Assembly: GCF_032813545.1 (NCBI RefSeq)
Contig: NZ_CP136520.1
Coordinates: 2,350,001 to 2,414,000 of the forward strand
DNA: 64,000 nt
Direction of reading: 5' to 3'
Source of the DNA: Nodosilinea sp. E11
GTDB lineage: Bacteria; Cyanobacteriota; Cyanobacteriia; Phormidesmidales; Phormidesmidaceae
The notes under the pieces were generated by a model. It was not told the DNA's origin, made no database searches, and saw only the letters and a program-made list of their open reading frames with translations. The translations under genes were made by a program, and so were the position numbers. Shown here piece after piece: positions 43,854 to 53,017 of this stretch; the first letter of the stretch is position 1, and each line of letters begins with the position of its first letter.

Positions 43854-45206
43854 TTACAGAAAGAACCCAACAATCAACATAACGATCAGCCCCACGCCGC
43901 CGATGATGGTTTCCATCACCGTCCACGACTGGAGGGTTTGCTTCTCGCTCATGCCCAAGAATTTGCCTACCAGCCAAAAGCCCGAGTCGTTGACGTGGGA
44001 GAGGACGGTGGCACCCGATGCGATCGCAATCACAATCGCCGCCACCAGCGGGGCTGAATAGTTGGCCATCTCCACCGCTGGGGCCACCAGGCCCGCCGCC
44101 GTCACCATCGACACCGTAGCCGACCCCTGGCTGACTCGCACCACCGTGGCAATCAAAAAGGCCAGCAAAATGATCGGCAAGTTAGAGGCCGCCATTGCCC
44201 CCGCCAGGGCTTCTCCCACTCCCGTCTCGATCAGAGTGCGGCCAAATACGCCGCCGGCCCCAGTGACCAAAATGATCATGCCGATGGGCTCAAACGACTT
44301 GGTGGCAATGCGCTGAATGTCGTTGCGGGTGTAGCCCCGCATGGTGCCTAAGAAATAGAACGACAGCAGGGTCACCAGGGTCAAGGCCGTGAACGGGTGG
44401 CCAATAAACGCCATCCAGTCGCGCACCGGGTTGCCCTCGGGCAGCGCCACCCCCAGCACCGTGTTGAGCAAAATCAGCACCAGGGGCACCGCCACCAGCG
44501 TCATCACCATCGTAAAGCTGGGCAGGTCTTTGAGCGGTGTGCCCTGGGGCGGCGGGGCGGCTTCTTCCATTTCGGCGGGCACGTCGAGGTGAATTTTGCC
44601 CGCAATTTTCTTACCAAAGTAGACGCCGCCAATGGCCATGGCCGGAATGCCCGCCAGCAGACCCATGAGAATAACCCAGCCCAGGTCGGCCCCAATCAGC
44701 GAGGCCACCGCCACCGGCCCCGGCGTCGGCGGAATGAACGAGTGGCCCACCGCAATGCCTGCCACCAGGGGAATGGCATAGTAGAGCAGCGATCGCCCCG
44801 TCCGCCGCCCCAGGCTGTACACCAGCGGAATCGACAGAATTAGCGCCACATCAAAAAAGACCGGAATGGCAATCACCAGACCAGCCAACCCCAAGGCCCA
44901 TTGGGCCTTGTCTTCGCCAAACTTCTTGACCAGGGAGTTGGCGATCTGCTCGGCCCCGCCCGACACCTGCAACATCTCGCCAAACATCGCCCCCAGGGCA
45001 ATCACAATGGCGATGTAGCCCAGGGTATTGCCCATGCCTGTCTGAATCACCCCGGCAATTTCGGCTGGGGGAATGCCGCCAATGACGGCAACAAACAGAC
45101 TCACCAGCAGCAGCGCCAAAAACGCCTGCAACCGCACCACAATAACTAAAAAAAGCAGTAGGGCAATGCCCAGCACTGCAATAAATAACAGCGAAAACGT
45201 AGACAT
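43854..45206 (-). CDS. gntP: GntP-family gluconate:H+ symporter
   Basis: A 450-residue integral membrane protein with about 12 hydrophobic segments. GntP family features: GMGNTLGYIAIVIALGAMFGE, IPVFFDVALILSIP, PPTPGPVAVASLIGADLG and SQGSATVSMVTAAG. It imports gluconate or related aldonates. On the same strand as, and upstream of, gntK, forming a two-gene uptake and phosphorylation unit. No edd/eda or regulator is adjacent. Confidence 0.92.
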   Translation of the reverse strand: MSTFSLLFIAVLGIALLLFLVIVVRLQAFLALLLVSLFVAVIGGIPPAEIAGVIQTGMGNTLGYIAIVIALGAMFGEMLQVSGGAEQIANSLVKKFGEDKAQWALGLAGLVIAIPVFFDVALILSIPLVYSLGRRTGRSLLYYAIPLVAGIAVGHSFIPPTPGPVAVASLIGADLGWVILMGLLAGIPAMAIGGVYFGKKIAGKIHLDVPAEMEEAAPPPQGTPLKDLPSFTMVMTLVAVPLVLILLNTVLGVALPEGNPVRDWMAFIGHPFTALTLVTLLSFYFLGTMRGYTRNDIQRIATKSFEPIGMIILVTGAGGVFGRTLIETGVGEALAGAMAASNLPIILLAFLIATVVRVSQGSATVSMVTAAGLVAPAVEMANYSAPLVAAIVIAIASGATVLSHVNDSGFWLVGKFLGMSEKQTLQSWTVMETIIGGVGLIVMLIVGFFL

Positions 45207-45777
45207 TTTTAAAGACCCTGTAAGTTATAACCAAACATCATCCATGCTTAAAATCTACGGATCCTTTGAGCCTTAGCAATCTTGATCAAATGTATAGAAA
45301 CCCGAGAATCTGAACAAAAATCAATCAACCCAAAGATAGATACGAAAGCTAATAGCTTTGGCCCAAAGGACTTGCAGCGGCCCATCTAGCTCAGAGCCAA
45401 GCTTGACAAAGATCAAGCCATACCGAAAAGTTCGCAGCACCCCCAGCCGATTAAGCAGAAATTAATCTCATGGAGAAATCTAGAAATTCAAAAAGCCTAG
45501 ATTTTCAACTGAAGGTAATACCAATTTTTTCCAACAACTCTTATCTTAAAAATAAAGAGCTAGAAACTAAGAATTTAATTCACAAAAATAAACTGTGTCA
45601 TAAAAAATAGGGGCAGTATTTGCATTTTTTCAAATACTAAACCCCACTTTTCTCTCTTAAGCAGGATGACGGCTGAGGCTAACTCTTTGTGAATTATTCT
45701 CAATGCCGTTAAACGCCTGCCCACCCCAAGCCTGCACTCAATCGGATCAGAGCGCCTGATCTCGCCTGCAGACTGCG
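45207..45777. other. 571-bp intergenic region
   Basis: Between gntP and the rsgA-like gene. AT-rich; an inverted pair GCTTGACAAAGATCAAGC lies near 45405. A minus-strand frame at 45575-45874 overlaps rsgA and looks spurious. No gene is supported. Confidence 0.4.
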
Positions 45778-46839
45778 CTATCGATTGGGATAATTGCGCA
45801 TCGCTTTGTGGATCGTTTTCCAGCGGCGCTTGCTGTTGATCGCAGCGCGGGCATCTTGGCGCTGGTCGATCCACTGCTGCTCACGCTGAAGCTTGTGGTA
45901 GCTGTGCAGGCGATCGCGCCCCAGCGTACCTGCTTCAACAGCGGCCTCTACCGCACAGCCCGGCTCGCCCTGGTGCCGACAATCGCGAAATCGACAGTCT
46001 TCCGCCAGTTCCTCAATATCGGCAAAGGTGGCTCCTAGCCCCTCGCTGGTCGTCCACAGCTGTAGTTCCCGCATACCTGGGGTGTCGATCAGCAGCGCCC
46101 CCGATGGCAGGGGCAGCAGGTGTCGCCCGGTGGTGGTGTGCCGCCCGCGACTGTCGTCGTCGCGTACCGTCTGGGTAGCCTGGTACGGAACGCCGAGAAA
46201 GGAGTTCGTCAGCGTAGACTTACCCACCCCCGATGAGCCGATCAGCGCCACGGTTTGTCCTGGCCCCAGGTAGGGTTCGAGCTGTTCTAGCCCGTCCCCC
46301 GTGGCTGCGCTGACGGCATGGATGGGAACATTGAGGGCGATCGCGGCCACCTGATCGAGGCGATCGCCTAAATCCGCGCAGGTGTCGGCCTTATTTAGCA
46401 CGATCACCGGCCTGGCCCGACTTTCCCAAGCAGCCACCAGGTAACGCTCAATGCGGCGCAGGTTAAAGTCGCCGTCGAGACCGCACACCAAAAACACAGT
46501 GTCGATATTGGCGGCCACCACCTGGCCCTCGGTTTTGCCGCCTGCCATCTTGCGCACAAACTCGCTCTGGCGGGGCAGCACCGCCTGGATCATGGCGGGG
46601 GCACCCTTCTGCCGCTGCACGACCACCCAGTCGCCCACCGCTGGGTAGTCGTGCTCCCCCTCGGCCTGGTGGCGAAACTGCCCAGCTATTTCTGCCGCCA
46701 GCTCTCCGGCTAGGGTTAACAGTTGATAGGCACCGCGATGCTCTAGGGCTACTCGACCTGCCTCAAAACCCGCCTCTGCCCAAGGGGCAAACGCGCGATC
46801 GCAGGTGGTGTTCCACCCGCCTAATTCAGTTAAGTTCAA
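45778..46839 (-). CDS. rsgA: ribosome small subunit-dependent GTPase A
   Basis: A 353-residue circularly permuted GTPase. N-terminal OB-fold (AVGDWVVVQRQKGAPAMIQAVLPR). G4 NKAD precedes G1 GSSGVGKSTLTN, then G3 DTPGMREL. The zinc domain CRFRDCRHQGEPGCAV follows at about 280-300. RsgA checks maturation of the 30S subunit. The Lys/Arg-rich C-terminus is typical. Some cyanobacteria carry two copies; whether this is the housekeeping one cannot be told here. Confidence 0.93.
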   Translation of the reverse strand: MNLTELGGWNTTCDRAFAPWAEAGFEAGRVALEHRGAYQLLTLAGELAAEIAGQFRHQAEGEHDYPAVGDWVVVQRQKGAPAMIQAVLPRQSEFVRKMAGGKTEGQVVAANIDTVFLVCGLDGDFNLRRIERYLVAAWESRARPVIVLNKADTCADLGDRLDQVAAIALNVPIHAVSAATGDGLEQLEPYLGPGQTVALIGSSGVGKSTLTNSFLGVPYQATQTVRDDDSRGRHTTTGRHLLPLPSGALLIDTPGMRELQLWTTSEGLGATFADIEELAEDCRFRDCRHQGEPGCAVEAAVEAGTLGRDRLHSYHKLQREQQWIDQRQDARAAINSKRRWKTIHKAMRNYPNR

Positions 46840-47187
46840 GGGTTTTTCCTCAAATGAAGCCTACGTAGGGCAAGGCTTCATACAGTCGGCCCCTGGGAGG
46901 TGACGCCTTAGCCTTGCCAGCAAAACAATGGATTGCTATCCAATACCGACTCCGCTATCGACTCCGCCATAGGTTACCTCCTGGGCCATCATTTAGGGGC
47001 TTTTAGCCGCTCACTAGGGCTACCCACCTTCAAGACTACAGCGGCGATCGCAGCGATCGCGGCAACTCGGTCAACTTTGCAGCAAATCTACAAACTTTAT
47101 TCGGTTGGCTAAACTGTTTCCAGGTTAGGGAACACTAACCCCCAGAACACTTTCTGTCATAAACCAGTGATTGTTTAAGGGATACCG
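46840..47187. other. 348-bp intergenic region
   Basis: No gene. GGCGATCGCAGCGATCGCG near 47043 holds two overlapping HIP1-type sites. Probably carries divergent promoters for rsgA and the 47188 gene. Confidence 0.4.
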
Positions 47188-47619
47188 ATGATCAACGTTA
47201 CTGCGGCTGCGCTACTCGCTATTGGCATAACCCTAGACTCTCTAGGGGAAAACTATACGCTTTTGGCGGCGATCGGCATTTTGTTCGCCATGGCGTTCTT
47301 CTTGTTGATGTATCTCCAGTATCCAGTCTTGTTTATCGGCTCGGCGCGATATCCCTTGGCCAGAAAGTGCTTTCCGTTTGTCCGTTGGGCCATCTTTGGT
47401 ATTTACTTCGTCGATCTGTCTACCACGCTCATGCGCTACTACGGCGGCCCCGAGCTGAGTGTCTCTATCCATGCCTACAGCATTTGGGCTGGCGTCTACC
47501 TGGTGATCTACAGTCTGGCGATCTTGACCGGCCCGCCCAAGCCGCGTCGCCGTAAAAAGATCCTCCAGCGCTATAGACAACGACGTTGGGCCGCCCAGCT
47601 TGCCCCCATTCCAGCGTAG
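47188..47619 (+). CDS. small four-helix membrane protein, unknown function
   Basis: A 143-residue protein with hydrophobic segments at about 3-22, 27-48, 66-82 and 97-116, and a basic tail (KPRRRKKILQRYRQRRW). No motif recognised. Overall charge bias places the tail in the cytoplasm. The ATG 47188 is preceded by AAGGG-like bases. The stop lies inside a GTAGGGTGGGCA repeat (47617 onward). Confidence 0.7.
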   Translation: MINVTAAALLAIGITLDSLGENYTLLAAIGILFAMAFFLLMYLQYPVLFIGSARYPLARKCFPFVRWAIFGIYFVDLSTTLMRYYGGPELSVSIHAYSIWAGVYLVIYSLAILTGPPKPRRRKKILQRYRQRRWAAQLAPIPA

Positions 47620-47640
47620 GGTGGGCAATGCTCACCAGCT
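47617..47640. repeat. GTAGGGTGGGCA palindrome at gene end
   Basis: GTAGGGTGGGCAATGCTCACC, a member of the short palindrome family; it supplies the TAG stop of the preceding gene. Confidence 0.5.
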
Positions 47641-47659
47641 CTTGATCTGTGCCGATCGC

Positions 47660-49162
47660 CTAGGGCAGCCAAAAGCTCGGTAACCCTTGTAATCCCGCTT
47701 TGACCAACCGATTGACCGATCGCAGCACCTGAATATGCGGCTCATCGGGAATCACCGGCAAAATCGCGGCGGGTTGCCCCTGACCCAATGTTGCAATCAC
47801 CCGGTTCGCCGCCTCTAGCCCGGTTACGTAGGCCTTCTCCTGTGACCAAGAGCCATGGCGGGTGACAATCCAGTCGCCTGCCATAAACAGGTTGTCGAAG
47901 CTGGTGGTGGCGGGCAGCAGGTAGCGGTAGCTGCCGGGGGCAAAGTGGGTCACCCCCTGGGGAATGCGCACCACGGCATGGTCAACAATCTTGGCCTCGC
48001 CAAAGGCCGGAATGCACCCCGCTAAGTCTTGCTGCACCTGGGCTACCACCTGGTCGTCATCCAGCGCGAGGAGCTGGTTGGCGTGGTAGTAGTCGGCCTC
48101 GACCACGGTGCCCGGTTCGTCGCGATACTCGTCATGGAGCGCGTTGAGATCAAAGAACGTCCACCCAGTGGTGGGGTGAAAGCCAAAGCAGGCGTTGGAG
48201 GGCAGGGGAATATCGACCTTGCGATCGAGCCATAGCCGCGTAGCCAAAACGTCCACCGCCCCCAGGTTGCAAATATTGCTGAACTCGGTGCGATGCCTGA
48301 GCTGGGCCGACTGCTCCACGATTTTCTTCAGCCCGCTAATGCCCACGGCAAACACCACCGCATCGGCCTCAAACACCTCGTCACCGCAGACCACCGCCGT
48401 CACCCGGTTGTTCTCCACCCGCACATCCGACACCCGGTGGTTGGCGAGAATTTTGCCCCCCGCCCGCTCGATCGCCTCCGTCCAGGGCCGAAAGATCTGT
48501 GCCCCCACGGTGCCCCGGCACCAGCGCACATCAAAATCGGGCTGGTGGGCGAGGATGAAGTAGTAGAGCATCCCCAACGCCGCTGCCGCCGAGCACTGCT
48601 CCCCAGGAGCAAACAAGCCCACCAGCAGCATCGGCTCAAACGATTCGTGGTAGAGCCGGGCCGACACGCCGTACTGGCGGAAGAGTTCGCGGGCAGTGAT
48701 GCGATCGTACTTTTGCCACGCTTCGTCAGAGTTGTCGAAGTCGATTAGCGCTTGCAGCAGGGGCAGAGCCGAGAGCCGATCGCTCAGTGGCAGGCGCTTG
48801 AAATCGGTGTAGAGAAACGTGCCCAGCGGCGTCGGCAGATAGGGCTGTTCCTGAAACAGCGGCGACTCGACCTCTAGCCCGTGGGGCGAATACTGGGACG
48901 ATCGCGTCCACTCGGTAAAGGGCTGAATGCCCAGATGGTCGGTGAGAGCAAAGATATTGCGGTAGGGGTACCAAAACCCGTGAATGCCCGCTTCCACGGC
49001 TCGGCCCTGGGGTGTTTGCCAGCCCGCCACCAGCCCGCCGGGGTAAGCTCCGGCTTCTAACAGCGTGACCGCGTAGCCCTGGCGGGCCAGGTGATAGGCG
49101 GATCCCAATCCGGCCCAGCCTGCGCCGACCACCACCACCCGCTTTTGTGCTGTGTCTTCCAT
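47660..49162 (-). CDS. carotenoid desaturase-like FAD oxidoreductase
   Basis: A 500-residue flavoprotein. N-terminal FAD-binding VVVVGAGWAGLGSAYHLARQG and LLEAGAYPGGLVAGW; the C-terminal FAD block FMAGDWIVTRHGSWSQEKAYVTGLEAANR is typical of the zeta-carotene/phytoene desaturase (CrtI/CrtP-like) and amine oxidase group. The middle substrate domain (QPFTEWTRSSQYSPHGLEVESP) differs from CrtP. Substrate unknown; carotenoid or sterol-like isoprenoid is possible. Monocistronic; divergent from the TspO-like gene. Confidence 0.8.
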   Translation of the reverse strand: MEDTAQKRVVVVGAGWAGLGSAYHLARQGYAVTLLEAGAYPGGLVAGWQTPQGRAVEAGIHGFWYPYRNIFALTDHLGIQPFTEWTRSSQYSPHGLEVESPLFQEQPYLPTPLGTFLYTDFKRLPLSDRLSALPLLQALIDFDNSDEAWQKYDRITARELFRQYGVSARLYHESFEPMLLVGLFAPGEQCSAAAALGMLYYFILAHQPDFDVRWCRGTVGAQIFRPWTEAIERAGGKILANHRVSDVRVENNRVTAVVCGDEVFEADAVVFAVGISGLKKIVEQSAQLRHRTEFSNICNLGAVDVLATRLWLDRKVDIPLPSNACFGFHPTTGWTFFDLNALHDEYRDEPGTVVEADYYHANQLLALDDDQVVAQVQQDLAGCIPAFGEAKIVDHAVVRIPQGVTHFAPGSYRYLLPATTSFDNLFMAGDWIVTRHGSWSQEKAYVTGLEAANRVIATLGQGQPAAILPVIPDEPHIQVLRSVNRLVKAGLQGLPSFWLP

Positions 49163-49330
49163 TGTTCTCGCCCCCGTTGCCCATAGACCTTCTTTACTCT
49201 ATCGGTACAAGGCCCGGTAGGGTTTAGGATCAAGGGTAGGCCTGTGTCCTCAGCGTCCCTCACCCCCAACCCCTTTCCCAGGGGTAGAGGGGAGCAGAGC
49301 CATCTTTGATAAACCACTCTTTTTAGGCAG

Positions 49331-50068
49331 ATGAGCAGCAAAAAAATTGTGAAAAGCGGCGTCAACAGAGTGATGGGGGTCAACGAAACCATCCGCGACA
49401 CCACCATCCAGACCGATTTGACCAATCCCCGCTGGGATCAGAAAGCGACGCTGACCTATCTGGGGGCGACGATCGCCCAGGTGGCGGCCATGACTGCGCT
49501 GCTATGGGGCATGGATGTGGCCTTTGGGTACTTCAACCTGGGTGCATTAGCCCCCTGGGCAACGACTGCGATCGCCTGCGCGTTTTTTGCCTTCGTGACC
49601 CTGCGATCGCGCCTCTTCTCCCTGCTCGACAATACGCGCAACAGTGGCCGCTACAAGTCGCTCCAGCGTCCGGGCTGGGCACCGCCGCCGCTGGCCTTCC
49701 CCATTGTGTGGATGAGCATTGCCGTGCTGCGGGTGGTCTCGGCTTACTTGGTGTGGTCGGCGATGGGGCAAACGTTTTTGAGCTGGCCGCTGATTCTCTA
49801 CGTGGTGCACCTCAGCCTGGGCGACACCTGGAATACGATTTTCACGGTGGAAGGTCGCCTAGGGGCGGCAGTGCCGATGGTGATTGTGGGGCCGTTGCTG
49901 TCGGTGGTGGTGCTCACAGTCGGCTATTTTCAAGTGGTGCCGCTGGCGGGGTGGATTATTTTGCCGTCGCTGGTGTGGCTGGCGATCGCCACCGCCCTCT
50001 GCATCAGCCTCTGGCGCTTGAATGGCCAGGAACCCCTCTATCCAGTCATCTCCAAAGCCGAGTCGTAG
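49331..50068 (+). CDS. TspO/MBR-family membrane protein
   Basis: A 245-residue protein. The TspO core lies at about 90-235: YKSLQRPGWAPPPLAFPIVW (a conserved W-x-P-P element) and several hydrophobic helices with VHLSLGDTWNTIF. The N-terminal 60 residues are additional, with one more hydrophobic helix. TspO proteins bind tetrapyrroles or cholesterol-like molecules and act in stress and porphyrin handling. The TAG stop is the first triplet of the downstream repeat. An ATG at 49373 is an alternative start. Confidence 0.82.
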   Translation: MSSKKIVKSGVNRVMGVNETIRDTTIQTDLTNPRWDQKATLTYLGATIAQVAAMTALLWGMDVAFGYFNLGALAPWATTAIACAFFAFVTLRSRLFSLLDNTRNSGRYKSLQRPGWAPPPLAFPIVWMSIAVLRVVSAYLVWSAMGQTFLSWPLILYVVHLSLGDTWNTIFTVEGRLGAAVPMVIVGPLLSVVVLTVGYFQVVPLAGWIILPSLVWLAIATALCISLWRLNGQEPLYPVISKAES

Positions 50069-50198
50069 GGTGCATTCGCGCAGCAATGCACCATCTGGAG
50101 TCTTGATTCTCGATACTACTAAAACCATAGGCGGTGCATTGCGGCATTGCCTTTTTGGGTCAGCCAGTTAAGGTTGATGGGCCGCGAATGCACCCTAC
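50065..50198. repeat. 130-bp palindromic repeat, copy 2 (left of Uma2)
   Basis: GTAGGGTGCATTCGCGCAGC at the left and GCGAATGCACCCTAC at the right. It supplies the TAG stop of the TspO-like gene at 50066-50068. Same orientation as copy 3. Confidence 0.8.
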
Positions 50199-50267
50199 AC
50201 CTGGCCTAGGTTAGGCTAGCCGTAATGGACGCTAACGACACTAATCATCCTCTTGGTGAAAGCATTC

Positions 50268-50912
50268 ATGGTCACCCTCGAGCTACGCCAAATTGAGGTG
50301 CCTCTGGGCAAGAGCCTGGTGCTGCGCGACGTGAGCTGGGCCGAGTTCGAAGCCATTTTGGCCGAGCTGGGAAACCACCGCAGCACCCGCATCGCCTACG
50401 ACGATGGTTTTTTAGAAATTATGGCCCCCCTGCTAGAGCAGGGATATTTCAGGGAAGCGATTAGCACTGCTATTGGCGATATGGCCGAGGTGCTAGAGCA
50501 AGATTACGAGTGCTACGGCTCTACCACCTGGCGGTGCAAGGCTCAGCAGGCTGGCATCGAACCCGACAACTGTTTTTACTTCCAAAACGAGGCGCTGGTG
50601 CGAGGCAAGCTGGAATTTGATCTCGATCGCGACCCGCCCCCCGATCTCGCTCTCGAAATTGATCTCACCAGCAAATCCCTCGATCGCTTTCCGATCTATG
50701 CTCGGCTGGGCGTACCGGAAATCTGGTGCTACGACAGCGGTATGCTAATGATTTATTTGCTGGAAGGCGATCGCTACGCGACATCAGAGCAAAGCCGCGT
50801 GTTCCCCACACTGAATATTCGTGCCCTGCCGCAGCTGATTGAATCGCGGCGATCGGCGGGTCGGCTGGCTCTGCGGCGAGCCGTTAGAGAGTGGGTAAAA
50901 AGCCAATCGTAG
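50268..50912 (+). CDS. Uma2-family (DUF820) endonuclease
   Basis: A 214-residue protein from ATG 50268 (MVTLELRQIEV; a GTG at 50253 is possible). The PD-(D/E)XK-like core: YDDGFLEIMAPLLEQG, CYGSTTWRC, EPDNCFYFQNEALV and PDLALEIDLTSKS (the catalytic D, then ExD/K equivalent), followed by VPEIWCYD. Uma2 proteins are very numerous in cyanobacteria; role unclear, likely nucleic-acid cleavage. The gene is tightly bracketed by two copies of the 130-bp repeat and its TAG stop lies in the right one. Confidence 0.88.
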   Translation: MVTLELRQIEVPLGKSLVLRDVSWAEFEAILAELGNHRSTRIAYDDGFLEIMAPLLEQGYFREAISTAIGDMAEVLEQDYECYGSTTWRCKAQQAGIEPDNCFYFQNEALVRGKLEFDLDRDPPPDLALEIDLTSKSLDRFPIYARLGVPEIWCYDSGMLMIYLLEGDRYATSEQSRVFPTLNIRALPQLIESRRSAGRLALRRAVREWVKSQS

Positions 50913-51037
50913 GGTGCATTCGCGAAGCAATGCACCATTTATAAGCGTAACCACCGATGCCGCAATTGGTGCATTGCGTCCCCAACGCGGATTTTATGAC
51001 GGTTCACCGAGATTGACGGGCCACGAATGCACCCTAC
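50909..51037. repeat. 130-bp palindromic repeat, copy 3 (right of Uma2)
   Basis: GTAGGGTGCATTCGCGAAGC at the left, ending ACGAATGCACCCTAC at 51037. Direct orientation relative to copy 2. It supplies the Uma2 stop codon. Confidence 0.8.
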
Positions 51038-51046
51038 GACGCCAAA

Positions 51047-52915
51047 TTAGGGTTGAATTGCGTCTCTAGACAAACCTATCTTTTCCCCCAGTTCCAGCAC
51101 GTTTGCGGTGAAATCGTTGACGTTGCCTACAAAGGTAGCGGTTCCCCCCGCTAGAGTGGCGGCTGCCGTCCCTGCCGCGATCAGCCGTTGGAGGCATTTG
51201 CCAATGCGCTTGGGCTCCTGCTTTTCGGGCTGGCTGAGATCGCCTTCCAGGTCATCTAGCTCCATGAGCACATCGTCTTTTTGCTCTGGAGGGAAGGACT
51301 GGGCAGAAGCCCGGAGTGCGGCGATGAGCTGGCCGATGGCCTCGTTGTTTTGGTTGATGTAGGCGGTCATTTGCCCCTGGTTGGTGCCTGCAATATTGCC
51401 CACCGGAGCATAGAAATTTTGATCGCCCATAGGTCTTAACGCTAAAGTTTGAACTACTCCCATCATCTCTCGATATATCTTGAGTTGCCCTTCTGCTTCT
51501 CTTAACGAGAATTGAACCGAATATAACTGTTTCTCAGTAGTTTCAATATGGCCTTTAAGCTGTTCCAGCTCTACTCCGGTCTCTTCCGCCTCTACTTTCA
51601 AGCGGACTATCAAGGATCCTTCCTTTTCCTCAATGCCTTGGATGCCGATATTCTGCTGGGGATACCGCTGCCGCAATTCTTGGAAGGATTGGAAAAAAGC
51701 TTGCCAGTCAATGCCCTCGGTGAAGGTAATGTCGATGGTTTCTAGGGCACTAGCAATAATTTGAAAGCGCTGGGTGAATTCACCTGGGGCAAAGGTGCTT
51801 TCAGGGTCTACGGGGAGACGACCTGAGAATTGCTCTGTTTCAATTTCATAGGTGCAAAAAATATAATCGCATTGGACATCTTCAAGGATGGTTGAGCTGC
51901 TGACTTGCCAGTCTGCAATGCAGGCTCCCGTGAGTGTTGCCTGCATGAAATTTGCACGGAGCACCTGAGACCCATTGAGGTTGGCGGAACTGAGGTCGGC
52001 GGATCTGAGGTCGGCGGATCTGAGGTCAGCGGATCTGAGGTCAGCGGAACTGAGGTCAGCGGAACTGAGGTCGGCGGCTCTGAGGTCGGCGGAACTGAGG
52101 TTGGCAAATCGGAGGTCGGCGGAACTGAGGTTGGCGGATCTAAGGTTGGCGGATCTGAGGTCGGCGTATCTGAGGTTGGCGGCTCTGAGGTCAGCGGACC
52201 TGAGGTTGGCAAATCGGAGGTTGGCGAAGCAGAGGTTGGCGGCGTTGAGGTTGGCCCTGCTGAGGTCGGCGGAGGTGGGGACGTAGCGGATGTCGTTGAC
52301 GATGCCGAGCGTGGCGGCGTTGAGGTCGGCGGATCTGAGGTTGGCGGATCTGAGGTCGGCGGATCTGAGGTCGGCGGATCTGAGGTTGGCCCTGCTGAGG
52401 TTGGCGGCGTTGAGGTCAGCGGAACTGAGCTTGGCGAATGTGAGGTCGGCGGCTCTGAGGTTGGCGGTGTTGAGGTTGGCCCTACTGAGGTTGGCCCTGC
52501 TGAGGTTGGCGGAGCTCAGGTTGGCGGTGTTGAGGTTGGCCCTACTGAGGTCGGCGGAGCTGAGGTTGGCGGATCTGAGGTTGGCGGATCTGAGGTTAGC
52601 GGAGCTGAGGTCGGCGGATCTGAGGTTGGCGTTGCTGAGGTTGGCGGATCTGAGGTTGGCGGATCTGAGGTTGGCAAATTGGAGGTTGGCGGATCTGAGG
52701 TCGGCGTTGCTGAGGTCGGCGTTGCTGAGGTCTATCTCTATCTCATAACCGTTCATAGCCCTCCCTCCCTTTGAACGAAAAATCAGGGATCTTAGCCACT
52801 TAGCTAGGGGAGTGAGTGAATCCTTACCTATCTCAGTTACGGAATTTTTCTTTCTCCACGCATTCCAGACTTCACTTCCTTGCTTGAGCAAAGCGACCTG
52901 TTCTTCATTTGCCAT
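51047..52915 (-). CDS. large pentapeptide-repeat protein with C-terminal helical domain
   Basis: A 622-residue protein. N-terminal module (1-58: ALLKQGSEVWNAWRKKNSV) as in many cyanobacterial pentapeptide proteins; then about 50 A(D/N)LxS/R pentapeptides (about 60-330), forming a right-handed quadrilateral beta-helix. Interruptions occur near VNDIRYVPTS and LNGSQVL. After a linker come a coiled coil (about 440-485) and a C-terminal helical part ending with a Gly/Ala-rich hydrophobic helix (AAGTAAATLAGGTATFVGNVND). Function unknown; the C-terminus may contact a membrane. Confidence 0.88.
   Translation of the reverse strand: MANEEQVALLKQGSEVWNAWRKKNSVTEIGKDSLTPLAKWLRSLIFRSKGGRAMNGYEIEIDLSNADLSNADLRSANLQFANLRSANLRSANLSNANLRSADLSSANLRSANLRSANLSSADLSRANLNTANLSSANLSRANLSRANLNTANLRAADLTFAKLSSADLNAANLSRANLRSADLRSADLRSANLRSADLNAATLGIVNDIRYVPTSADLSRANLNAANLCFANLRFANLRSADLRAANLRYADLRSANLRSANLSSADLRFANLSSADLRAADLSSADLSSADLRSADLRSADLRSADLSSANLNGSQVLRANFMQATLTGACIADWQVSSSTILEDVQCDYIFCTYEIETEQFSGRLPVDPESTFAPGEFTQRFQIIASALETIDITFTEGIDWQAFFQSFQELRQRYPQQNIGIQGIEEKEGSLIVRLKVEAEETGVELEQLKGHIETTEKQLYSVQFSLREAEGQLKIYREMMGVVQTLALRPMGDQNFYAPVGNIAGTNQGQMTAYINQNNEAIGQLIAALRASAQSFPPEQKDDVLMELDDLEGDLSQPEKQEPKRIGKCLQRLIAAGTAAATLAGGTATFVGNVNDFTANVLELGEKIGLSRDAIQP
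51979..52735. repeat. 15-bp tandem repeat encoding pentapeptides
   Basis: Units such as GAGGTCGGCGGATCT/GAGGTTGGCGGAGCT repeated about 50 times on the plus strand (the coding strand is minus). The period keeps several frames of both strands free of stops, creating large false reading frames. Confidence 0.9.
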
Positions 52916-53017
52916 CGCCGTTGGGTCTGCATCGTCACCTCACCCTAGACTACGCGCGATCGCTCATCCGTTCCGTAACTTTTTGGCGACCTGTGGCTAG
53001 AAACTGAGCAAAACTTT

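Noticed and set aside
45575-45874. 99-codon minus-strand frame next to rsgA
   Set aside because: Overlaps the 3' end of rsgA in another frame and has no gene-like composition.
51979-52735. CRISPR-like array
   Set aside because: The repeats are contiguous 15-mers in a coding frame, with no spacers of unique sequence.
51905-52774. Long plus-strand frame opposite the pentapeptide gene
   Set aside because: It is a by-product of the 15-bp tandem period; its translation is monotonous VGGSEVGG repeats without gene-like context.
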